Positions 33,323 to 42,602 of a stretch of DNA of 64,000 nucleotides are shown one piece after another. The notes under the pieces were generated by a model that was not told the DNA's origin, searched no databases, and saw only the letters and a program-made list of their open reading frames with translations. The stretch comes from Helianthus annuus (Eukaryota; Streptophyta; Magnoliopsida; Asterales; Asteraceae), in contig NC_035437.2 of NCBI RefSeq assembly GCF_002127325.2, forward strand, positions 166,810,263 through 166,874,262, in the 5' to 3' direction. The position numbers and the translations under genes were made by a program. Position 1 is the stretch's first letter; the number at the start of each line of letters is the position of its first letter.

Positions 33323-34204
33323 ATGAGTTACCAAGAGAAGTACGATTATGGTGATTATTATGAATATTCCCAACTTTCATATTCATATGAAGGCCCTTAG
33401 ATGTACGATCAAGACTATTATCATGCTCAGTATACATTTGATCAGTATGGTTATGAATGGGTAACCCAACAACCTACTTTGCACTATCAGTCACATAAAT
33501 CTGAAAGTCTTGACGAGATGATGAGAAAGAGACACATGGTTCATGTTGAAAAAGAATTAATAAAACCTCATTTGTCAATGGAAGAACGAGTAGAACTTTT
33601 GGAATGGAAATATGATTTGTTACCAAAAGAGGTGAAAGAGATGAGGTCAGGGACGTCGATATTGGAAAAATGTCAAGCAAAACAACACTGGATATATGTG
33701 CAGATTGAACAAATGACACCTATGGGTGATGTAGAAGAAAAGGTTGTGAGTCCTCCCGAACTTGAAACTGAATTATTAGGGCCAAATGAGGAATATACAA
33801 TTGAAATTATTGTGGAGGAACCACCTATGGAGAGCAAAGTTGAGGGCCTTTTACTTGATGAACCAATCAAAGTTGATTACAACTCTCCGGCTGTGGTGGT
33901 TATGGAAACCAAGAGTGTTAAGGATGCATGTTTAGAAACTAGGAAGGTGGCACTTCATGATGTGGGAGATTTCATTCATAAGTTATGTTTATGGGAGAGT
34001 TTGGATTTGTTGGGCACAGAAAATGAAGTAGTGAAGTGTAGAGTAAACTACCGAGCATTTGTTGGAAATTCGGTAGGAAAATGTGGATTTAAAGAATTTT
34101 GCAAAGAAAGATGGGACGTGACAAAGCACACACACAATAGAAGAATCAAACACCGTGCTTACATCAGCAACGAAAAAGGTAAATATGCATTGAGACCACC
34201 TTGA
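33323..34204 (+). pseudogene. Single ORF of element C, unknown function, one early stop
   Basis: The ATG at 33323 opens a tyrosine-rich start (MSYQEKYDYGDYYEYS) that hits TAG at 33398-33400 and continues in the same frame from ATG 33401 for 267 codons to 34204. The product would be acidic in the middle (many glutamates, EEPPMESK), basic at the end (HTHNRRIKHR), and has a CRVNYRA...CGFKEFCKERW cysteine-containing patch. No capsid, zinc knuckle or enzyme motif is recognised. Since C has no pol, the ORF may encode a particle or RNA-handling protein, or may be a relic of a gag. Conservation in other copies is what would show function. Confidence 0.6.
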
Positions 34205-35598
34205 GACATATCAGGTACGGTCGGGCTGAAGACTTAAACTTTAGCGCTGCTTGGGAGGCAACCCAAGGTGTTTTTAGATAAGTGTGGGGAAGATGTGCGG
34301 AGAGTTGTGTGAAGGTGATGATAGGAAGTCGGATTATCTACAACATCTGTTGTGTCAAACTTCACCAGGTCAATGTACTCTTTCCTTAGTCTTGTTATGT
34401 TCTTTAGTATTAAAATATTGGTATTAGTTGATAAAATAAAAAATGAAAAAACAGAAATTTGGGGTTCGAGATGTAAAGCAAATGTTGGTGTTTTTGTTGA
34501 AAGCGATCTTTCCCTCAAAACCATACATTGGGACAATGTATCCCAAGTGTGGGGATGGGGGGAAATTTTTGAGAAGTTAATATTTTTTGTAAAACCAAGT
34601 AAAAGTGTCAAAAATTTGAAAACTTGATATTGTTCCATTTGACACACCGACACCCCTTTCTAGTCATTTCTTGGTGAGTGTTTGAGCCACATATGATTAT
34701 TAGAGAATATTTCTTTGTTTTGAGTGGCGGTGTTTGTATTGTGTTAATAGAACTTGTGTACGAATTCTTGTTGAAGCCTAGGATTAGCATGCTTGTGAAA
34801 ATGATAGGGATTTTTAGGTAGCCACGTTCGAATGTGTGAGAGTGTGGGAATTGGGGGTTGGACCTCATACGTTACATATATGAGCTTGGTATTGTGAGGG
34901 GTGGGGGTTTAGTCTTTAGAAAGCCATGTTTGAGCCTTATACTATTCGGTTGTGACCCAAACCTACTTCTTACAAAAAAAAAAAAAAAAAAAAAAAAAAC
35001 TTTACCTATTGAAACGACCCGGTTTAGGAATTTAGTTTGTGATTGTTGATGTTCTTGTATATATTGTTGAGTTTTATGTGTTATGAAGAAAATGAAAAAA
35101 AGAAGAAAGAAAAGAAAGAGAAAAATATGAGAAAAATACAAAAAAAAAAGAAGTATTTAGTTGCAATAGTAGTTGAGAATGTTGAAGAAGTTGTGTATAT
35201 AGTTGATGTTTGCTTTGTTTAGTAGTAGAAATAAAAACCGGGTCAAATCAATTAGCTCTTGCATATATATCCCACCATTTTCCTACCTTTACACATAGCC
35301 CTGTTATAACCCGTAAGTCCTTTTGATTCATAAGCATGCTAGGTATTTGATAGGAGGAAACTTGATTTGTATACAAGCTTATTGTCGCACAATCACACAC
35401 TTGCATTGAGCGTGTTAGCATAATGTTGCTAATATTACTTGTCACCGAGAGTTGTTGTGAGGGGTGTGTCTTGTGGTATGATAAAAAGTTAGTAAAAGGA
35501 TGGTACATTTTAGCTTGGTTTGCATGTTGATCGCTTGTGGTTTTGAATTGGTTAGTGAATGAGTTGCTTGGGACAAGCAACGGGTAAGTGTGGGGATG
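34205..35598 (+). other. Non-coding 3' interior of element C
   Basis: No convincing gene. It holds a 27-base A tract near 34974-35000 and AAGAAAG-rich sequence at 35088-35150. It ends in AAGTGTGGGGATG, the polypurine tract just before the 3' LTR at 35599. Confidence 0.6.
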
Positions 35599-36861
35599 TG
35601 ACGGGTGGTCCGTAGGACAACCCTTAAGTGCCTTAAAAAGATTAAAATCCCATGCTTTACACGTTTAATTGTTTGAACTTGGTAACTACTAGTTGTTTGG
35701 ACGTGCAGGTGCAAATAGAGCTTAAAAGGGAAGTGATTTGGAGCATCAATGAAAAAATCAATTTTTGGAATTGAAGAATTAAGAGGATAGCATGATAGAG
35801 GGCGAAATTACGAGAACGTAGGCGAAAACGGTGAAGAAAACGGAGTTGAAACGAAAAAGTTATGCTGAAAACAAGTTTTCATGCTGAAGCCTGCCGTAAG
35901 CTACGGCAAGGGCCGTAGCTTACGGCGCCGACTGGCACTTTTTGTCACCGTATCACAGTTTAAAGCCACCGTAAGCCATTCCAAGCCACCGTAAGCTACG
36001 GTGGCCACCGTAGCTTACGGCGCTGACCTACGTAAATGTGTAACTTCCACCTTTTAATGCGGATTTATGATGCCCTTTCACCTCTAATCAATCCCATTTG
36101 GTTACACAACAATTGGAGACGAATTTTGGGTGTTCTTGAGAGCTTGAAACAATTTTCTAAACATCTTGTTAGTGTTTTTAATTCCTATGAACATTGATAT
36201 GTATGTGATGATGATTGTCCAAGTCATGAGTGTCTAAACTTATGGTGATCATCTTTGGTTGAAGGTTATGTAAGACTTTGTGCTTGAATTCCTTATTTCT
36301 AGAATAACAAACTTTGTCTTTATGATTTATTTGTTATGGTGTGTGTTTGATTGTTTGTAAATTGTTGATTCTTATGTTAATCTAGTTTGAAACCATACGT
36401 TCTTGGTGCCGTTGGCAATCGAGATATCATGGGTAGAATTAGGATTGGGTAAGGGTTAATTGGTCATCAGGTAACAACCTCACGTTCTAGGAATCTGAGT
36501 ACTTAGTTCCCTTTCATCACTGCAATTAAACACACATGAACTATGTCTATGTAGTTCTTTCTAGTGGAATGATAGCATAAATGTCGAAGCAAACCGGAAA
36601 CTAAAGATGGTCACTCGTCTCTAATTCGTTTACAACCAAAACACTTCCATTTTGCAATTAGATTAGTAGTCTTAGTTTTAAAAATCAACCAATCAAACCC
36701 ACTCTTGAATTTATATTATTTGCAATTAGATTAATTTAGTCAAGTTAGATATACACTTAGATAACACATATTCCACAAACTCCCTGTGTTCGATACCCAC
36801 TTACCACTAGCTACTTAGTTGTAATTGGATTAAATTTGATTGTGACCACGACATCACGTCA
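35599..36861 (+). repeat. 3' LTR of element C
   Basis: 1263 bp. It has a perfect 32-bp palindrome at 35989-36020 and a hairpin CCGTAAGCTACGG...GGCCGTAGCTTACGG at about 35891-35928 that is longer than in the 5' LTR. Confidence 0.93.
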
Positions 36862-36866
36862 GTAGG

Positions 36867-36889
36867 ATCGCCTTATTTGGCTGATAACA
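36867..36889 (-). other. Copia A leader with degenerate primer site
   Basis: On the minus strand TGTTATCAGCC follows the 5' LTR end and resembles the Met-type TGGTATCAGAGCC with mutations. It continues to A's gag leader once element C is removed. Confidence 0.6.
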
Positions 36890-37045
36890 TATTAGGACTA
36901 ATCAATCGAGTTGTTATTGATAATAAAGATACAATATATAGATGTACAAATGATCCTATACTTGGAAAGGAAATAAATGTGATTAATACAATAATTACAA
37001 TCCATATATACGTAAATCACTAGCTTAATTTACGGTAGGCTATTA
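36890..37045 (-). repeat. Copia A 5' LTR
   Basis: 156 bp, starting TATTAGGACT and ending GGCTATTA on the plus strand, followed by CTGAG. It pairs with the split LTR at 2752-2879 plus 13889-13917. Confidence 0.9.
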
Positions 37046-37335
37046 CTGAGTCATCTTCTTTGCGAAGAAATCATGCAGAGACAATGGTTGTTGTTGATAT
37101 AATCGCACAACATCAGGTTCTAACATGCATGGCTCCATGGATCGAAAATCTAGATTTCTGGAAACTGCAAAAATCCGGGTGGAAGGAAAGATTATTAAAA
37201 AGTCTTTATTACGTGACATGGCACCATGCAAATCAGTTTCCAGATGAAATCGAGAAGCTTTGGAGAACTATTGCCAGTAAGCCGTCCGGTTCTTGAGTTT
37301 TTAATCACTAAAGGAATTGAAGATTTTGATTCAAA
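37046..37335 (+). pseudogene. FURRY-like pseudogene, second half
   Basis: This resumes the family exactly where the piece at 2751 stopped: LLCEEIMQRQ, a frame change, then VDIIAQHQVLTCMAPWIENL, DFWKLQKSGWKERLLKSLYY and FPDEIEKLWRTIASK. A second frame change leads to PVLEFLITKGIEDFDSN. At least two frameshifts prove it non-functional. It ends abruptly at 37335 against the truncated LTR of element D. Together the two halves cover roughly 200 residues of a family whose members are more than 2000 residues long. Confidence 0.82.
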
Positions 37336-38939
37336 TGTAAGAAGGTTTGGAAGTGATTTCAAGCAAGTTTCAAGCAAAACCAAGTCTCATATCACCATCT
37401 TCTATAAAAAACCCAACTAAATTCTTGAAGGTATAACATGTTTCAATAAACATTGTTCTTGATTCATATTGATAAAGAAGTTAGTAAAAAGTTTCTCTTG
37501 ATCCTTGAAATTTAAACATTTACTTGAAAATTTCAAACAAACGAGTTTTGAACAAAATAAAAATGGGTATGTGTGTGTATGTGTATATGGCCGAAAGTTA
37601 TGAAGATGTATGTGTTTAGTTATATTTTGATTTTGTTTAAAGATCTTTGATTGATTTAAGTTGAATCTTGAAAGATAAGTACATGCATGTGTTGAAATAG
37701 TATCATATAACAATGTTTTAAAAATAGTCATGTGATGAATATAATGAAAAGTGAACTTTTGGAAGTTCATATATATGTATATGTGTACCGTATATATATA
37801 TATATGTATATATGTATGCATGCATGTTAAAGTTGTTGTGTAAACTTAAAAGTGAACGATTTAAGTATGAATGAACATGAATGATTAAAGTGATATGTAT
37901 GATATTTGGAAGAATAGGATATTAGTAAGGTTTTGATGTATTAAGATCATATTTGATGATATAGTTGTGATATGAGCATATTAGATGCATATACTTAGAC
38001 ATACATGATGATATATGATCTTAAAAAGGTGATTTGAGTGTGATTGAGTAAAAATCGGTTATGAGCAGATTATAAGCATTAAAATGGAGTTATGTTAAGG
38101 TGTTTAGTGACTTATAACTTTGTCATAATGTATACTAGCTTTGCATGTTGTACTTGGTGCATTAAAAGTTGTAAAATACGTGAAATCGTATGATTTATGT
38201 GACTTATACAAAAACTGCACTAATCTGATTAAAACCACTATTTTAATCAGTAAATAACATGTATTGTGCTAAAATATCAAGTCGTTTCGAGTTGGGATGG
38301 TTATGGTAACGTTTAACGCAAAACTATGCGTTAAAACGGTCAAAAATCGGGTTTTCGAGTGATTTTTGTAAAACTGAATTAGATCAGTAAATAAACTGAT
38401 GTTTTTAGTTTAAAAATAAGTATTTTAACTAATTTTAAGTTTACTCGGTGTTTGGTTGGTCATACGTGACTTCCGACGCCCGAAAACGTTACTGAATCGC
38501 TGAAATACGCATTTTTAATGAACACTAGTATGGGTAAATTTTGAGTAAACCTTATGTGATAAAATGTGTTAAGTAATTTAAACATGTAAATATGATAATA
38601 TGTTAAGTGTTAATTTGATAGTGGGAAATTTAGACTATGCATGTACGCATGTACGTTTTGTGCGGTAGAAACGGTAAAATTGCGTTAAATATGTAACTTG
38701 TTTGTCGAGCATGAAATTTGGTACATATGAGATGTTTTATGTATATTTGCTTTAAAAATGACAAAATAGATAAGTTAGTAATATTTCGCGTGTTCAGTAT
38801 TAGATTATGTGAACGTTTATTTATATATATATATATATATTACAACGCACAAATCCTAGATATATTGTGTATAAACGGGAGAGTTAACGGATTTACACAC
38901 TAATGGTCACCAATAAAACCGTTCAAGTCGCAAAAATCA

Positions 38940-39022
<83 letters not shown>

Positions 39023-40340
39023 ACTTATATACATATAATAACATGCCAACCTAGTCAGAAATGACAACTTTTCGAGAAAAACTCAAAGTTATGTGATAAT
39101 TCTAAGAAACGGAGAAACTTAGAATTTTTGTGTTATGTATATTGATTTAGAATCGTTCCTATATTAGGACGTGTAGAAAATCAATCTCTGGGCTTGCGGT
39201 ATTAAAATACGCACCCAAAGGTGAGTGTCACTAAACCCCTCTTTTTACTGCTATGTATATTTTGGGGGTAGAACACATCGTTAAAAGGGTTTAATAATGC
39301 TTTCGAAATAAAACATACCTTTTAATATAAAATATATATTTTCGCTGAAAATATATGAGATTTGATAAGTTATACGTTTCGAAGTAAAACGTTTTTGATG
39401 AATGAATATTGTATGTACGGTATTTCTTAAGTGATACAAGACCGTACGGTTGGGGACGAATTCTTGACTGGGTCTCATATGATGGAGAATAAGGGGAATT
39501 CGTATAACGTCGTGTATTAAATTATCATATTAGTAGGATATATATATTTTACGTGAGGCAGACATCATATTGTTCTTCGAGAAAGAACCCTGCACCCATG
39601 ATGTCGTTTAATAAGTTAAGTATTGCACGCGATGAATTGTTGGTAGATCTATCGGGTTGACAATCCCGTCGTGACCGGTCCCCCCGTGTCAATGTCAAGC
39701 GACGAATTAATATTTTGTTTATTGTCTAGCTTTGATTATCCCTGCATGGTTAATATATAGTTCGTATCGTCTAGCTAACATACGAGTCTGAAAGTTGACG
39801 CAATAATTTAATATACAAAACCAGGGTAATATATATTACAGTTGTCGGATCGATGAACCGGCGGAAGGCCCATGGATTTTAATGAGGAAGTAAAACGGAC
39901 TTTCTAAAATTTATATGGATGTTTTTTAATAAATACCTAATCAGAAAGTTTTCCTAGAAATAAAATTGGTAGTAAGTGAATACGTGAACTCACCTTCCTT
40001 TGTGTTGACACTTGATTTTTAACGTGTTCTACAGGTACCTGAGTTCGGCTTCGGGAAATCATGGCGTATCTTGTGTATGATGATGCTTGTCGTTTCGTTT
40101 AAATATGTTGGACATCTTTTAAACTTTCTGGGACGTTTGTAATAAGATCCGCGAGGATCAAAACAACTTAACTTATGTGGTTCTGTCGTGACTTTTAAAA
40201 ATGTAATGTTTACTATTTATGTTTTAAAATATGTCAAAATGTCCAACAAAAGAGTGCATCGTTCGACAAGGTATAAATGGGCACCAACTTCCGTCACCAC
40301 TACGTTTTATATTCCGCTGCGACGTTTTTGGGGTGTGACA
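37336..40340 (+). repeat. 5' LTR of element D, truncated
   Basis: This corresponds to the 3' LTR from about 47016 onward. The junction with the FURRY-like sequence is at TGTAAGAAGG. It ends GTGTGACA at 40340. Confidence 0.88.
38943..39020. repeat. (AT)n microsatellite in the 5' LTR of D
   Basis: A run of about 78 bp. The equivalent place in the 3' LTR (about 48724-48746) has only a short run, so the tract has expanded or contracted since insertion. Confidence 0.95.
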
Positions 40341-40345
40341 GAAGT

Positions 40346-40358
40346 TGGTATCAGAGCC
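40346..40358 (+). other. Primer binding site of element D
   Basis: TGGTATCAGAGCC, five bases after the 5' LTR. Confidence 0.92.
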
Positions 40359-40600
40359 ATTGGTTGTTAGCGAACTAGATGTTTTCGCGGAAAAACACTA
40401 TACTTCAACCGGAGAATTTTGAAATATAAAGTCCAAAATTCTCGAAGCCAGGATTTTTAAATAAACATAGAAAATATTTTATCATGTATGAAAACCATTA
40501 TGTGTTTTATGTGCATACGTGATTTTCTGTTTATTTGACCTTATTTGTTACTGTTTATGTTGATTACGCACTTACTTGTACGGTTATATGTGTGTCACAG

Positions 40601-41344
40601 ATGTCGCACGAGCACGAGGTCATCGAGATCAAAGACTCAAGTAGCGAGCCAGATTTCGAGACTTCACCTAGACCTACGCTGCCAGAGACACCTATCACGG
40701 CTTCACAGATGATTGTTACTACTGAGCTTACCTCATCTTTCCACGTCAACCCTACTGCTTTTGCCAGCCAGGGAGACCCCGGATGCGCTTTCACTAGCAA
40801 CGGGTGGATAGATGATGATGATGATGTACCTCTCTCAATCCATGAGACGGGACGATCATCTGGCACTGTACCAGTTATCGATGACGTGATCAGGAGTGTT
40901 CCTACTGTCGGAGGATCTTCTAGTATCGCACCAGTGGTGGACGCCACTATCGTCACGGCTCGACCCTTAGAACCATCAGTCGTCCCACCTGCTGCTGTGA
41001 TCGAGCCTGCTACTGAGATCCCTCCGCTTGTTTTGTCTGAGTCTTCTTTGTCTGTTTTAGAGTCACGCACTTCTTCAACACCGCTGTTAGTTTATTATCG
41101 TCGTAGGAAGAGGATTAGGCCTGCTGGAGACGGGGTAGATCGATATTGCCATTGTGATCGATAGCTCGCCGCATTACGCAAAGACCTAGCCAAAGGAAAG
41201 GCTAAGTACCTCGAGGAACAGATGGACGATCACGAGGAGTTGAAGGTTATAGACAACATCGCGAGAGATGAGATGCATTGGAGGGTTGTGGATTTGGAGA
41301 AGCTTGTCCAGGAGATGTTTGAGTCTCTAGGTTTGAGGTGTTGA
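40601..41344 (+). pseudogene. Extra ORF of element D upstream of gag, one premature stop
   Basis: The ATG at 40601 directly follows a splice-acceptor-like TGTGTGTCACAG. The 247-codon frame is broken only by TAG at 41162-41164. It begins acidic (MSHEHEVIEIKDSSSEPDFE), has a DDDDD run, a proline-, valine- and serine-rich disordered middle and a basic RRRKRIR patch. It ends in a charged probable coiled coil (LRKDLAKGKAKYLEEQ, WRVVDLEKLVQEMFESL). The layout (disordered, then basic, then coiled coil) and genomic position parallel the extra ORF of element B although the residues differ. Function unknown. Confidence 0.65.
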
Positions 41345-41714
41345 TGTTAGCTGTTTGTTTGTTTGTTTGTTTCGTTGTTTGATGGGTTGTACTATTAGAC
41401 ATTTTTTTATGTTTTATGTTCTTGTGATTGTGGCCTGCGTGCCAGATTCTTTTTTTGGATATTATTTGGGAATTTCATATGAACTTGTTTATGGATGTCG
41501 ATGTAGGCATACCAAGAATAGTCTTTTGTACTGAAAACGAGTTTAAATAATTTCTATAATAAATACCAATGATATACTTTTGGTTTAAAATTTTTCTCAT
41601 TAATATGTGGATATTTTACATGCGTTATGTTTGGTCCACTAACATTTAATGATGGAATTATTTTTGGTTATCGTCTTATGTGGATATTATTTTTATGATA
41701 ATAGAAACGACGAA
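41345..41714 (+). other. Spacer between extra ORF and gag of element D
   Basis: AT-rich and non-coding, with a TTTG run near 41350-41372. It ends at the gag ATG at 41715. Confidence 0.5.
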
Positions 41715-42602
41715 ATGCCGCCAAAAGCAAGACAGGGTACCGGAATACCTACCACACCGGAAGAGTTGGCTCAACTCATAGCCCAACATGTTAATACTGC
41801 CATGGACCAACTCAATGCTAATGATGGTCAGGGACGTGGACGTGGTGCTCGTGGGCAAGGTTTTGGTGGGGCACATAATGGAAATCCTCCAGGTAAAATA
41901 TGATCGGAAAGTTTTCGTAGTTCATGTGTTATATTATCATTGGAATGAATTCTTGATTTTTATTAACATTATTGAACAGTGCACGGATGTACATATAAAA
42001 CATTCCAGGGCTGTAACCCACGATCATTTACCGGTGCTAAAGGACCCTTAGATATCACCCGGTGGATTGAGAAGATGGAATCTGTCATGGCAATCAGTGG
42101 TTGTGCTGCTGATCAACGAGTGAGATATACTTCTTGCTCTTTTCTTGATGAAGCGCTGTCCTGGTGGAACTCGCAAGTTCAAATTTTGGGTGAAGACGCT
42201 GCCTACGGTCTGACCTGGAACGAACTTAAAGAGATGCTCCTGAAAGAGTACCGCCCGCGCAGTGAAATTCAGAAAATCGAGACAGACTTCTGGAATCTAA
42301 CCATGGAAGGTCTGGATGTCAGAGCTTACACTTCTCGTTTTAACGACTTGGCGAGGTTAGTTCCACGAATGGTTACTCCTGAGTATGTAAAGGTAGAAAG
42401 GTATATCTGGGGATTGTCGCCACGAATTCGCAGTATGGTTACATCCGCGAAACCTACCACCTATCTAGAGGCTACTACATTGGCAAAATCATTAGCCGAT
42501 GACGCTGCTCGCAAAGGTAGTCTCGATAAAAAGGAGGAAACCGGGAAGTCATCGGGCAAGGCCAAAGCAGATGCGAAATCTGAACGGTCGGGGCGTTCTT
42601 AG
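41715..42602 (+). pseudogene. Gypsy gag of element D with an intron-like insertion
   Basis: The ATG at 41715 encodes MPPKARQGTGIPTTPEELAQ and a glycine/arginine-rich stretch up to 41892. There CCAG/GTAAAATA begins an 87-base segment ending ATTGAACAG at 41979. Removing it joins the frame exactly to HGCTYKTFQGCNPRSFTGAK, LDITRWIEKMESVMAISGCA and the rest of a typical Tekay capsid region, including LLKEYRPRSEIQKIE. Without removal the frame stops at TGA (41901-41903). A TAG at 42600-42602 then ends gag early, before the zinc knuckles. Whether the insertion is truly spliced is inferred from signals and frame. Confidence 0.72.

Larger units (their letters stand above)
31873..36861 (+). mobile_element. 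Element C: non-autonomous Tat/Athila-like LTR element
   Basis: A 4989-bp element with TGACGGG...CACGTCA termini, the duplication GTAGG (31868-31872 and 36862-36866), LTRs of 1252 and 1263 bp, and a primer site TGGCGCCGTTGCC at 33130 of the kind typical of Athila/Tat Gypsy groups. The 2.5 kb interior has a single ORF and no protease, reverse transcriptase or integrase. The stretch GCGCTGCTTGGGAGGCAACC at 34242-34261 and the GTGTGGGGA polypurine-like tract beside the 3' LTR also match those groups. It must rely on a partner element's enzymes. I noticed about seven substitutions between the LTRs. Confidence 0.9.
2752..37045 (-). mobile_element. Copia A: old Ty1/Copia element hosting three nested elements
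   Basis: Removing the three nested elements leaves a minus-strand Copia element with short LTRs (about 156 bp), a Met-type primer site remnant next to the right LTR, gag, protease, integrase, reverse transcriptase, RNase H and a polypurine tract beside the left LTR. Its pieces are 2752-2879, 13889-14375, 28214-31872 and 36867-37045. Stops, deletions and about 4-5 percent LTR divergence (seven substitutions and one indel noticed) show it is old and inactive. The LTR termini are TA at both ends rather than TG...CA, the non-canonical TATA class reported mostly among plant Copia elements. CTGAG flanks both ends. Confidence 0.9.
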
